A stretch of DNA of 9,537 nucleotides from Bacteroidota bacterium (lineage in GTDB: Bacteria > Bacteroidota > Ignavibacteria > Kapaibacteriales > UBA2268). The stretch lies in NCBI GenBank assembly GCA_022708005.1, contig JAKIZN010000041.1, positions 1-9,537 of the forward strand, given 5' to 3'. Below the pieces are notes generated by a model. The model saw nothing but the letters and a program-made list of their open reading frames with translations, made no database searches and was not told the DNA's origin. This document shows, in pieces, positions 1 to 6,547 of this stretch (position 1 is the first letter of the stretch; every line of letters begins with the position of its first letter). The translations under genes and the position numbers were made by a program.

Positions 1-82
1 AATTTTTATCTAATAAAGCTACATGGAACGGTAGGGCATCAACGAGCGACTCATTTACTATCTTTTCTATTAAATTGCTCAT
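1..82 (-). CDS. N-terminal fragment of a possible PAS-domain protein (partial)
   Basis: On the minus strand an ATG at 82-80 opens 27 codons without a stop up to the window edge. The reading is MSNLIEKIVNESLVDALPFH followed by VALLDKN. A helical lead into 'ALPFHVALLDKN' resembles the start of PAS domains in sensor kinases and related signalling proteins, where a phrase like 'lp.gv.llD.dg.I' is common. This is a resemblance over a very short stretch, not an identification. A TATTTTTG -7-like element lies 35 bases upstream on the same strand (117-124). No clear Shine-Dalgarno is visible. The gene is divergent from the thiolase. It could equally be another protein with a similar N-terminus. Confidence 0.45.
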   Translation of the reverse strand, partial: MSNLIEKIVNESLVDALPFHVALLDKN

Positions 83-116
83 ATAAGTAACCACATATTA
101 TAAACCACAAGTTATG

Positions 117-124
117 CAAAAATA
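117..124 (-). promoter_or_regulatory. Possible Bacteroidota-type -7 element for the divergent left gene
   Basis: Read on the minus strand this is TATTTTTG, a match to TAnnTTTG and the same octamer as in the tRNA promoter at 7188-7195. It would place a transcription start near 110 and give a short leader to the ATG at 82. No TTTG is visible 19-21 bases further upstream, so the -33 half is weak or absent. Confidence 0.3.
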
Positions 125-179
125 AGAAATTAAATTTATATTAATAGCATAAGTTGCGTTATATTTTAAAATTATATTC

Positions 180-235
180 ATTGTTTTGCGTAGCAGCATA
201 GCCTACCAATAAGATTATTATTGTTTTGGTGTAGC
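180..235. repeat. Short direct repeat in the divergent intergenic region
   Basis: ATTGTTTTGCGTAGC (180-194) recurs as ATTGTTTTGGTGTAGC (220-235), 40 bases apart, in the 261-base AT-rich spacer between the divergent left gene and the thiolase. A repeat about four helical turns apart could be a pair of regulator sites, or a chance or decayed duplication. The rest of 83-343 shows no gene and no clear promoter for the thiolase. Confidence 0.35.
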
Positions 236-333
236 TATTTTATTTCTATAAATTACTCTATAAAAAATACACTATTTAGCATTTTATTCGTTTTAAAAAA
301 TTAATATTAATTAAGTTACATTTTCATTTTTTT

Positions 334-339
334 AGAGGA
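334..339 (+). promoter_or_regulatory. Ribosome binding site of the thiolase gene
   Basis: AGAGGA ends four bases before the ATG at 344. It is one of the better Shine-Dalgarno sequences in the window and supports this start. Confidence 0.6.
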
Positions 340-343
340 AATT

Positions 344-1513
344 ATGCAAAGTTTTATATTATCTGCAAAGCGTACTCCAATTGGTGCATTTATGGGCAGT
401 CTTTCGTCGCTTTCGGCTCCGCAGCTTGGCAGCAAAGCCATTGCAGCAGCAGTGGAAGCCGCTGGAGTTGCCACGTCGGATATTAACGAAGTGATTATGG
501 GCAATGTGCTAACCGGCGGAGTAGGGCAAGCGCCTGCACGGCAAGCGGCGCACTATGCTGGATTGCCGCGGTCAGTAGAATGTATGACCATTAATAAAGT
601 ATGCGGCAGCGGGCTTAAAGCAGTTATGCTTGCCGACCAAGCAATCAGAGCAGGCGATGCTGAACTTATAGTCGCAGGCGGGCAAGAGTCTATGTCGAAC
701 GCTCCATATTTTTTGCCAAAAGTTCGCAACGGCTATAAAATGGGCAATGGCGAATTGCTCGATATGATGATTTATGACGGCTTATGGGATGTATATAACC
801 AAATCCACATGGGGCTAATCGGCGAAAAATGCGCCAAAGAGTGTGATTTCCCACGCGAAGCGCAAGATGAATTTGCAATTAGAAGCTACGAGCGAGCATT
901 AGCGGCACAGAAAAACGGCTATTTTGATGATGAAATTGTTCCAGTTGTTACTATTGGACGAGACGCCGCTACAGTTAGCAAAGACGAAGAGCCAGAAAGA
1001 GTTAAATTTGAAAAAATACCGTCGCTGAAACCAGTATTTATAAAAGATGGCACAGTAACAGCGGCGAATGCGTCGTCAATTGACGATGGCGCTGCTGCTC
1101 TGCTTGTCGCATCGGAAGGATATGTTAGCAGGACGCAAGCGAAGCCTATTGCAAAAATCATTTCGCATATATCTTTTGCCCACGAGCCAGATTGGTTTAC
1201 AACCGCGCCGGCTGAAGCTATCCGCAGAGTTCTGTCGAAGGCGAATATGAAAGTCGATGATATTGATTTATTTGAAATTAACGAAGCATTTGCCGTTGTG
1301 CCAATGCACTCCGCAAGGAAGCTCAACATACCTTACGAGAAGATAAACGTCAATGGCGGCGCCATATCGTTGGGGCATCCTATCGGAGCGTCGGGAGCGA
1401 GGATTTTGACCACTTTAATATATGCTCTAAAGCGACTTGGCAAAAAATACGGCATCGCATCGCTTTGCATCGGCGGCGGCGAAGCTAACGCAATGATAAT
1501 CGAAATGTTATAA
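344..1513 (+). CDS. atoB: Acetyl-CoA C-acetyltransferase (thiolase)
   Basis: Complete 389-residue protein, the usual length for biosynthetic-type thiolases. It reversibly condenses two acetyl-CoA to acetoacetyl-CoA in the cytoplasm, or cleaves acetoacetyl-CoA; the sequence does not show which direction prevails. The nucleophile is Cys87 in NKVCGSG. The other family signatures are NEAFA at 313-317, GHPIGASGAR at 344-353 with catalytic His345, and the second active-site Cys375 in CIGGGEANA. In many thiolases the last motif reads CIGGGQG; the GEA version is, from memory, common in Bacteroidota. The start is fixed by the AGAGGA site four bases upstream and by alignment of 'FILSAKRTPIGAF' with the family N-terminus. 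The gene stands alone between a divergent gene and the terminator-like palindrome at 1585-1624. The symbol is assigned by function; thlA or phaA would be equivalent names. Family assignment is firm, chain-length specificity is inferred. Confidence 0.95.
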   Translation: MQSFILSAKRTPIGAFMGSLSSLSAPQLGSKAIAAAVEAAGVATSDINEVIMGNVLTGGVGQAPARQAAHYAGLPRSVECMTINKVCGSGLKAVMLADQAIRAGDAELIVAGGQESMSNAPYFLPKVRNGYKMGNGELLDMMIYDGLWDVYNQIHMGLIGEKCAKECDFPREAQDEFAIRSYERALAAQKNGYFDDEIVPVVTIGRDAATVSKDEEPERVKFEKIPSLKPVFIKDGTVTAANASSIDDGAAALLVASEGYVSRTQAKPIAKIISHISFAHEPDWFTTAPAEAIRRVLSKANMKVDDIDLFEINEAFAVVPMHSARKLNIPYEKINVNGGAISLGHPIGASGARILTTLIYALKRLGKKYGIASLCIGGGEANAMIIEML

Positions 1514-1566
1514 ATCTAAATAATGAAAAGCTAGGCTTTAAGTGGCTGTCTCATAAGGTAACAGGC

Positions 1567-1584
1567 GAGAATGTCGGTATTCTC
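1567..1584. repeat. Small hairpin abutting the large palindrome
   Basis: GAGAAT, a six-base loop (GTCGGT), then ATTCTC make a perfect 6-bp stem. It ends exactly where the 16-bp palindrome begins, giving two tandem hairpins after the thiolase. The second locus has no matching hairpin next to its palindrome. Confidence 0.45.
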
Positions 1585-1624
1585 CAGATGTCCTACACCT
1601 CGAAGGTGTAGGACATCTGTTTTT
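1585..1624 (+). terminator. Palindrome with T-tract, likely thiolase terminator
   Basis: The arm CAGATGTCCTACACCT (1585-1600) is perfectly complementary to 1604-1619 around a CGA loop, a 16-bp stem. TTTTT follows at 1620-1624. This is the form of a Rho-independent terminator, about 70 bases after the thiolase stop codon. The 33-base core (1586-1618) is repeated identically at 7485-7517 and in decayed form at 7668-7701, so it is also a dispersed repeat. Confidence 0.65.
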
Positions 1625-1627
1625 ACG

Positions 1628-1741
1628 GTCTGAATCAGGATTACAAGATTATAGGATTATCAAGATTGTTTTCGCCTACCATTCAAATTTCTTCCTTTCT
1701 TATCCTATTAGTCCTTTAATCCAGAAAATCTTGATTCAGAC
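1628..1741. repeat. Intergenic repeat with GTCTGAATC inverted ends, copy 1
   Basis: The 114-base element begins GTCTGAATCAGGATT (1628-1642) and ends AATCTTGATTCAGAC (1727-1741), so its ends match as inverted repeats at 14 of 15 positions. Inside are loosely repeated AGGATTA/CAAGATT blocks, a GTTTTCGCC block near 1668-1676 and a pyrimidine-rich CTTTCTTATCC stretch. Each of these recurs in order at 7375-7659. It has no open reading frame of note and no transposase. The size and inverted ends fit a small non-autonomous mobile or foldback repeat. Together with the palindrome it fills most of the 320-base gap between thiolase and flhF. The rest, 1742-1833, is AT-rich; I see only a weak TATTTTG at 1801-1807 as a promoter hint. 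Confidence 0.7.
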
Positions 1742-1833
1742 AAATAATACCTCAGAAAATATTGCCCATTGAATTATTATGGCACGCTTTTTTCTTTTAT
1801 TATTTTGCTTATGGTAAATATAAATAAAAGAAT

Positions 1834-2955
1834 ATGAGAATTAAAAAATTCATAGCAGCAAACATCAAAGAAGGCAAGGCACTTGTATTTAAAGAGCTTG
1901 GCGATGATGCTGTGATTCTGTCGAGCAGAAATTCCAAAAATCCTGCAACAGGCGAAGACTACATAGAAATAGTCGCGGCAATCGATGAATCGCCAAACGC
2001 TTCAAAGCCGTCAGCGATTATCCCATCGCGCCGAGAAGCTGCCCACATCGAACACATCCACGAACCGATAGTTCAAGCCGATAGCAAGATATTCGACGAA
2101 ATATTTGAATTGAAAAATATGCTTTCGAGCATACAATCTCATATAAAATATAAGCATTCAGGCTCTTTATCGCCAAATTTTGCTAAAATATATAAAGTTT
2201 TAATAGAAAATGAAATTCCAGAGCAATTAGCTCTTGAAATTGTCGGCAAAGTAGCATCTATAAATATTAATGCAGAATATTCTACAGCGCTTGGCTATGC
2301 AAAAGATATTTTATCGGATAAAATTGTCGTTGCACAGCCAATAAATGAACTCGCAAAGCAAAAAGTAGTTATGTTTGTGGGCAATACCGGCAGTGGCAAA
2401 ACATCTACTCTTGTTAAAATTGCTGTGGTATGCAAGCTGCTGTTAAACGCGAATATTTTAATAGTTTCTGCGGATACTTACAAAGTGGGCGGAGCCGAGC
2501 AATTGCAGACTATTGCATCGATTACTGGTATTTCATTCAAAGCGGTTTATTCGCCACAAGAGCTAGCAAGCGAACTCGAAAGCGAGAAAAGCCGCGATTT
2601 GATTTTGATAGATACAACGGGCAGAAGCCAAAATAGCTCGGAGTGCGTAAGCGAGATTAAATCTTACTGCGATGCTGCCAAGCCAGATTTAGTATATTTA
2701 GTTTTAAACGCCACAACGTCGGCAGCCACTGCAAAGCAAGTTATCGAAAAAATGTCTTTTGCGTCTATTTCATCGGTAATATTGAGTAAAATTGATGAAG
2801 CTGCCACTTTGGGCGGAATTATGTCGGCTCTGATAGAACTAAAAATGCCAATTTCGTATATCACTAACGGTCAGAAGATACCTGATGATATTGAGCCAGT
2901 TGAAAAGCTGGCACTAATTGATTTAATGTTGGCAAAGCAGAGCATAGCGGATTAA
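1834..2955 (+). CDS. flhF: Flagellar biosynthesis SRP-type GTPase FlhF
   Basis: Complete 373-residue protein. FlhF is a membrane-associated GTPase of the SRP/FtsY class that sets where flagella are built. The N-terminus (MRIKKFIAANIKEGKALVFK, then ELGDDAVILSS) is the typical FlhF opening and fixes the ATG; the Shine-Dalgarno is weak. A variable linker (about 52-110) leads to the NG domain: P-loop GNTGSGKT at 183-190, SADTYKVGGAEQL at 212-224, DTTGR at 260-264, guanine-recognition SKID at 318-321, GGIM at 327-330, and NGQKIPDDIEP at 345-355. All key GTPase motifs are present, so the protein should be active. The flhG frame opens three bases after its stop codon, with fliA further down, the order seen in many polar flagellates. 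FlhA, often just upstream in such clusters, is absent here; the repeat region and thiolase occupy that place. Confidence 0.93.
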   Translation: MRIKKFIAANIKEGKALVFKELGDDAVILSSRNSKNPATGEDYIEIVAAIDESPNASKPSAIIPSRREAAHIEHIHEPIVQADSKIFDEIFELKNMLSSIQSHIKYKHSGSLSPNFAKIYKVLIENEIPEQLALEIVGKVASININAEYSTALGYAKDILSDKIVVAQPINELAKQKVVMFVGNTGSGKTSTLVKIAVVCKLLLNANILIVSADTYKVGGAEQLQTIASITGISFKAVYSPQELASELESEKSRDLILIDTTGRSQNSSECVSEIKSYCDAAKPDLVYLVLNATTSAATAKQVIEKMSFASISSVILSKIDEAATLGGIMSALIELKMPISYITNGQKIPDDIEPVEKLALIDLMLAKQSIAD

Positions 2956-2960
2956 TTATT

Positions 2961-2965
2961 GGGAG
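2961..2965 (+). promoter_or_regulatory. Ribosome binding site deciding the flhG start
   Basis: GGGAG ends eight bases before the ATG at 2974. It argues for that ATG rather than the in-frame TTG at 2959, which would place the site inside the coding region. Confidence 0.6.
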
Positions 2966-2973
2966 TTGTTCTA

Positions 2974-3768
2974 ATGGTAAGCGAGGGAGTTGTCAAAACG
3001 CCGTTTGTTATGGCTATCACAAGCGGAAAAGGAGGAGTAGGAAAAAGCGTATTGGCGTCCAATATAGCTTATGCTCTTTCACTGCTTGGCAACAAAGTGT
3101 TGCTATGGGACGCTAATAGGGGATTTCCTAATTGCCACTTGTTGCTCGGAGTTGATCCGCCAATTCGCTTAAGCGAAGTATATCGCGGGCTGGTTAGCGT
3201 AGAAAAAGCCGTGCATAACATAAGCAATAGCAATTTATACTTGCTGTCGGATATTCCGGGCGGCGGTATGAATTTAGACGATGAGACATTGAATTTTTTA
3301 GATGTTTATAAAGATTTGCTGTTGGAAACTGATTTTGATGCAGTAATTATTGATTCGCCCGCGGGCTATAACGAAGCTACAATTGAAATAGCAAATGTGG
3401 CAGACGAAATACATATAATGATAACTGATGAGCCAACTTCGCTGCTCGATGGCTATGGATTAATAAAGTTATTGAAGGAATTTGTTCCGCAAAATAAGTT
3501 GAAAATATTAGTGAATAACGTTATTGATTTTGAAGATGGCAGCGATGTATCGCATAAATTGAATTTAGCAACTGATAAGTTTCTGGGCTTTTCCATAGAG
3601 GTAAGCGGGCTTTTTCCATATAGCAGAGCTGTCAGGCAATCAATTATAAAGCAGGAGTTATTTGTCGAAATAGAGCCAGAGGAGGAAATAAGTAAATCAG
3701 TTATAAACTTTTCTCAAAAAGTTCATAACAAATTAATTAAGGACAAAATTATTGAATATACAAGCTAA
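2974..3768 (+). CDS. flhG: MinD/ParA-type ATPase FlhG (FleN/YlxH), flagellar number control
   Basis: 264 residues from the ATG at 2974, chosen for the GGGAG site upstream; a TTG at 2959 would add five residues. FlhG ATPases partner FlhF and limit flagellar number or assist C-ring assembly at the membrane. The deviant Walker A KGGVGKS lies at 19-25. LLWDANRGFPN follows in the place of the family's DADxGxxN; its first Asp is kept but the second is Asn. The Walker B-like VIIDSPAG lies near 115-122. The N-terminus before the P-loop is only about 16 residues (MVSEGVVKTPFVMAITSG) and shows no DQAxxLR activator motif, which many FlhG proteins use to stimulate FlhF. No upstream extension is possible, because the flhF stop codon lies in the same frame. 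The next gene follows after a 112-base AT-rich gap in which I see no clear promoter or terminator. Confidence 0.88.
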   Translation: MVSEGVVKTPFVMAITSGKGGVGKSVLASNIAYALSLLGNKVLLWDANRGFPNCHLLLGVDPPIRLSEVYRGLVSVEKAVHNISNSNLYLLSDIPGGGMNLDDETLNFLDVYKDLLLETDFDAVIIDSPAGYNEATIEIANVADEIHIMITDEPTSLLDGYGLIKLLKEFVPQNKLKILVNNVIDFEDGSDVSHKLNLATDKFLGFSIEVSGLFPYSRAVRQSIIKQELFVEIEPEEEISKSVINFSQKVHNKLIKDKIIEYTS

Positions 3769-3880
3769 TTGACAGAAATAGATAGGTGATAGCTATAGGT
3801 TACTACTATTAAATAAATATATACTACTTATAATAATATTATATTAAAAACGTAAATCAATTGAGTAAAAATATTGAATT

Positions 3881-4666
3881 ATGGCAAGCGAAGAAAAGAA
3901 AATATTGACACCGGAGGAGAAAAAACGGGAGAAAGAACTGCTGGAAAAAGAGAAAGCGGAAAAGGCTAGAATTGATAAAATGCAGAAGGAAAAAGCGCAT
4001 CGCCGAAAGTTAAAAGAAAAGCGATTGAAGGCAGAAAAGAAAAGAGAAATCAAGCGAATCAAAACTCTTGTTAATCTTCCGTTTAAGCTGTTATTGCACA
4101 TATCATTGCTAATAACGATGTTTTTAGCAATTGTGCTTTATTTCTGGATAGAGTTGGATATAAAAACAACTTTGCTATATCTATTTTTTATTTTCTCGCT
4201 TGTGTATTTCGGTGTTGGCGGAGTGATGGTCGCTGTTTTCTATTTGCTTGGTGAGGATAGAAAGAAAGAATTAGAAGAAGCTAGAAGGCTCGAACAGCAA
4301 GCACTTCAGTTAGAGGAGCAAAGGTTGCTTCAAGAAGAGGCACTGAAATTAAGTGAAATAGAAAGAGATATAGCCGAAAGAAAGAGCGGATCTATGAAAT
4401 CGAAAGAATTGCTCCCAGAGCAAGCGATGCCAGAGAGCATTCCAGATAGCGGCGAAGAGTTAGAGCCGCGATTGCTCGGCGAGTCGGCGCCTTCTTTATC
4501 CGATCCTTTTAATCAAGACTTTAGCGAAATGTATCCAAATGATTTAGCCGAAGAGCAGGCGATGCCAATCGGTAGCGGTGAGCCGCACGCCGAAGAATTA
4601 AGTGCCGCAGAATATTTTGATGAGATTATGTCGCCCAATTTTGAAACAAACTTAAACAAACAATAA
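3881..4666 (+). CDS. Unrecognised coiled-coil protein with two membrane segments
   Basis: I do not recognise this 261-residue protein. Residues 1-64 are extremely rich in Lys, Glu and Arg (runs such as EEKKREKELLEKEKAEKAR) and should form a charged helix or coiled coil. Two hydrophobic segments follow, about 66-92 and 97-123, separated by a short polar turn (DIKTT), so a membrane hairpin is likely. Residues 125-168 are a second charged heptad-like stretch (EEARRLEQQALQLEEQRLLQ). The tail from about 170 is acidic, rich in Pro, Ser and Glu, probably disordered, and repeats EQAMP at 180-184 and 225-229. With a membrane hairpin, both charged ends would lie on the same side, by the positive-inside rule probably the cytoplasm. 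There is no signal peptide. It sits between flhG and fliA, so a role in anchoring or regulating the flagellar machinery is a guess from context only. The ATG has a weak ribosome site. Confidence 0.75.
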   Translation: MASEEKKILTPEEKKREKELLEKEKAEKARIDKMQKEKAHRRKLKEKRLKAEKKREIKRIKTLVNLPFKLLLHISLLITMFLAIVLYFWIELDIKTTLLYLFFIFSLVYFGVGGVMVAVFYLLGEDRKKELEEARRLEQQALQLEEQRLLQEEALKLSEIERDIAERKSGSMKSKELLPEQAMPESIPDSGEELEPRLLGESAPSLSDPFNQDFSEMYPNDLAEEQAMPIGSGEPHAEELSAAEYFDEIMSPNFETNLNKQ

Positions 4667-4682
4667 TTAAAAATGGCAGTAA

Positions 4683-5501
4683 GTGGCAGAAAATTCAGAA
4701 CATATAAACAATACACAATCAACTGATCCGCAAGCAAAGATTAATCTAGTTTGGGAGAGCTTTGCAAGCAATCGAGATGAAAGCGATAAGCATAAGCTAA
4801 TGCTGCATTATATGTGGTTGGTGAAATATGTGGCAAGGCAAACGTCTTTGCCAGCCAACACAATCCTCGGAGATGAGGATTTTATCCATATAGGCATATT
4901 AGGCTTGGGCGAAGCCATCGATAGGTTCGATATAGCTCGCGGGGTGAAGTTTGAATCTTATGCTATACCGCGAATAAGAGGTATTATTCAAGATGAGTTG
5001 CGAAAGTTAGATTGGCTATCTCGATCTACCAGAAAAAAAGCACATACATTTTTGCAGGCAAAAGATAGCTTGAGCAGCGAGGTGGGCAGAGAAGTTTCTG
5101 TTGAAGAAGTTATGGACAAACTAAACGTAGCTCCAGAAAAATATCAATCTTATTTGCAGGCTGTTGCTGATGCCAAATCTTCGTTATCTTTGACTGAACC
5201 CACTCAAACTATTATAAATGAAGATAATGAAGAATATGACTTGATTAATGAATTGCCCGATACAGAGCAAGAGAATTACTTAACTCAAATTGAAAGTGCA
5301 GAGCGAATCACTTATCTAACCAATTATCTGCAAAAATTAAATGAAAAGAAAAGATTGGTGATGACGCTTTATTACTACGAAAATTTAACATTTAAAGAAA
5401 TTGGCAATGTGCTTAACGTTTCGGAAAGCAGGGTTTGCCAAATACATACGCAAGTGCTTTCAGATTTAAGGGTCAAGCTAAAAGAATATGAAAACGCTTG
5501 A
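4683..5501 (+). CDS. fliA: RNA polymerase sigma factor FliA (sigma-28, FliA/WhiG family)
   Basis: 272 residues. It directs RNA polymerase to late flagellar and chemotaxis promoters. Region 2 spans about 39-120: LMLHYMWLVKYVAR (2.1), then DFIHIGILGLGEAIDRFD and ESYAIPRIRGIIQDELRKLD (2.2-2.4), a text highly typical of FliA/WhiG factors. WLSRSTRKKA begins region 3. Region 4 (about 219-263) contains LTFKEIGNVLNVSESRVCQI, the helix-turn-helix that reads the -35 element. The start is the GTG at 4683: an in-frame TAA lies immediately before it, and the next in-frame Met is residue 40, inside region 2. A nearby ATG at 4673 is in another frame and stops after 17 codons. The gene begins 16 bases after the unknown membrane protein ends, and its 3' end overlaps the HDOD gene by 14 bases, which supports one transcript. 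I found no convincing sigma-28 promoter inside the window. Confidence 0.92.
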   Translation: MAENSEHINNTQSTDPQAKINLVWESFASNRDESDKHKLMLHYMWLVKYVARQTSLPANTILGDEDFIHIGILGLGEAIDRFDIARGVKFESYAIPRIRGIIQDELRKLDWLSRSTRKKAHTFLQAKDSLSSEVGREVSVEEVMDKLNVAPEKYQSYLQAVADAKSSLSLTEPTQTIINEDNEEYDLINELPDTEQENYLTQIESAERITYLTNYLQKLNEKKRLVMTLYYYENLTFKEIGNVLNVSESRVCQIHTQVLSDLRVKLKEYENA

Positions 5502-6429
5502 TCCAAAGATATGGCGAAAATTAAATAATCTTACGGAACTGCCGACAATTCCTACTGTAATGTCGCAAGTATTGCTCGCATTAGATAATCCAAATTTGAG
5601 TGCCAAAAATTTAGCTTCGATAATAGAGCGAGACCAAACGCTTACGGCAAAAGTTTTGCGAGTGGCTAATTCACCATTCTACGGTTTCGCAAGACGTATT
5701 TCGACTATCGACTTAGCCGTCGTTATACTTGGCACAAACACACTTAAAGAAATAGTGATGAGCCTTTTGGTGCAAAAGTTTTTCTCCCGCTTGAGTAAAA
5801 CTATGTTTGATGTAAAAAGTTTTTGGAACTACTCGCTGTTTTGTGGGGCATCGGCAAGGCTTTTGGCAAGGAAGTTAGGTTATAAGTTGGCGGGCGAAGC
5901 GTTTGTTGCAGGCTTGATGCACGATTTAGGCATTTTAATTATAGTAGAAAATTTTCGCAAGCAATTCGGCGAAATCAGAAAGCTCCAGCGCGTTATGGGA
6001 TTTTCATTAGCCGATGCAGAAATGGCTGTGCTACGAGCAACTCATGCGGATATTGGGCAATGGCTTGCTGAAAGATGGAATTTGCCACCGCGGCTTTGCA
6101 ATGCAATTAAAAATCATCATATTAACTATAAAAAACTATTGCCCGAAGAAGCAAACTCGGCTGCGGCAGACGATGTGAATTTTAGCGAACTCGCAGAGCC
6201 GCTGACGGCAATAGTATCGCTATCGGAATGGTTCGCACAGGAAATGGGCTATAAAACTTGGGACGCAAAATCTGCCAAGCCGGATTATTACCTATCCCGC
6301 GAAATATTTGAAGATTTGTCCGAAGAAGATATTTTGCATCCGGATAGTGCTTTTGAACTACTCAAAAAAGAAATGGCAGAAGAGTATCAGAAAGCATCGC
6401 TAATTTCGGATTTGCAGATGCGGGCATAG
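5488..6429 (+). CDS. HDOD-domain signalling protein
   Basis: 313 residues. The HDOD domain covers about 14-215. LTELPTIPTVMSQVLLALDN opens it, followed by IIERDQTLTAKVLRVANSPF (46-65), FWNYSLFCGASARLLARK (112-129), the HD pair in GLMHDLG (142-148), HADIGQWLAERWNLPP (186-201) and IKNHH (207-211). In related domains the FWNYS motif usually has His where this protein has Tyr, so the full metal site of a true HD phosphohydrolase is not present. That is normal for HDOD proteins, which act as signalling scaffolds. Residues 216-313 form a C-terminal extension with no domain I recognise. The ATG lies inside fliA (14-base overlap), so translation is probably coupled and the protein may belong to motility control; HDOD proteins regulate motility and chemotaxis in several bacteria. 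The exact role is unknown. The 118-base gap after it holds a weak GTTTCGC/GCGGCGAAC dyad at 6451-6469 without a T-tract. Confidence 0.85.
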   Translation: MKTLDPKIWRKLNNLTELPTIPTVMSQVLLALDNPNLSAKNLASIIERDQTLTAKVLRVANSPFYGFARRISTIDLAVVILGTNTLKEIVMSLLVQKFFSRLSKTMFDVKSFWNYSLFCGASARLLARKLGYKLAGEAFVAGLMHDLGILIIVENFRKQFGEIRKLQRVMGFSLADAEMAVLRATHADIGQWLAERWNLPPRLCNAIKNHHINYKKLLPEEANSAAADDVNFSELAEPLTAIVSLSEWFAQEMGYKTWDAKSAKPDYYLSREIFEDLSEEDILHPDSAFELLKKEMAEEYQKASLISDLQMRA

Positions 6430-6535
6430 TAAATCCTGCTACTCATCACAGTTTCGCTTGGCGGCGAACTATCTGACGCTAAAAAATAACAATAATATGC
6501 GGGCTAATTTGTCATTTTATAAGGTAGAAAAAAGT

Positions 6536-6540
6536 AAAGG
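6536..6540 (+). promoter_or_regulatory. Ribosome binding site deciding the DUF151 gene start
   Basis: AAAGG ends seven bases before the ATG at 6548 and supports that start over the in-frame TTG at 6458. Confidence 0.45.
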
Positions 6541-6547
6541 CAAAATA

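Noticed and set aside
919..1329. 136-codon minus-strand open frame inside the thiolase gene
   Set aside because: It lies opposite a strongly conserved enzyme gene and its product has no recognisable domain; it is a shadow frame.
1628..1741. Insertion sequence with transposase
   Set aside because: The element is too short and has no coding frame; it can only be called a non-autonomous repeat.
2075..2083. GCCGATAG within flhF as a sigma-28 -10 box
   Set aside because: There is no TAAAG-like -35 at the right distance, and it lies inside coding sequence.
2959..2973. TTG start for flhG adding five residues
   Set aside because: The GGGAG ribosome site lies between this TTG and the ATG at 2974, with ideal spacing to the ATG.
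6458..6547. TTG start for the DUF151 protein adding 30 residues
   Set aside because: The extra segment is Asn-rich and unlike the family; MEYVQLVVLG at 6548 is the expected N-terminus and has AAAGG upstream.
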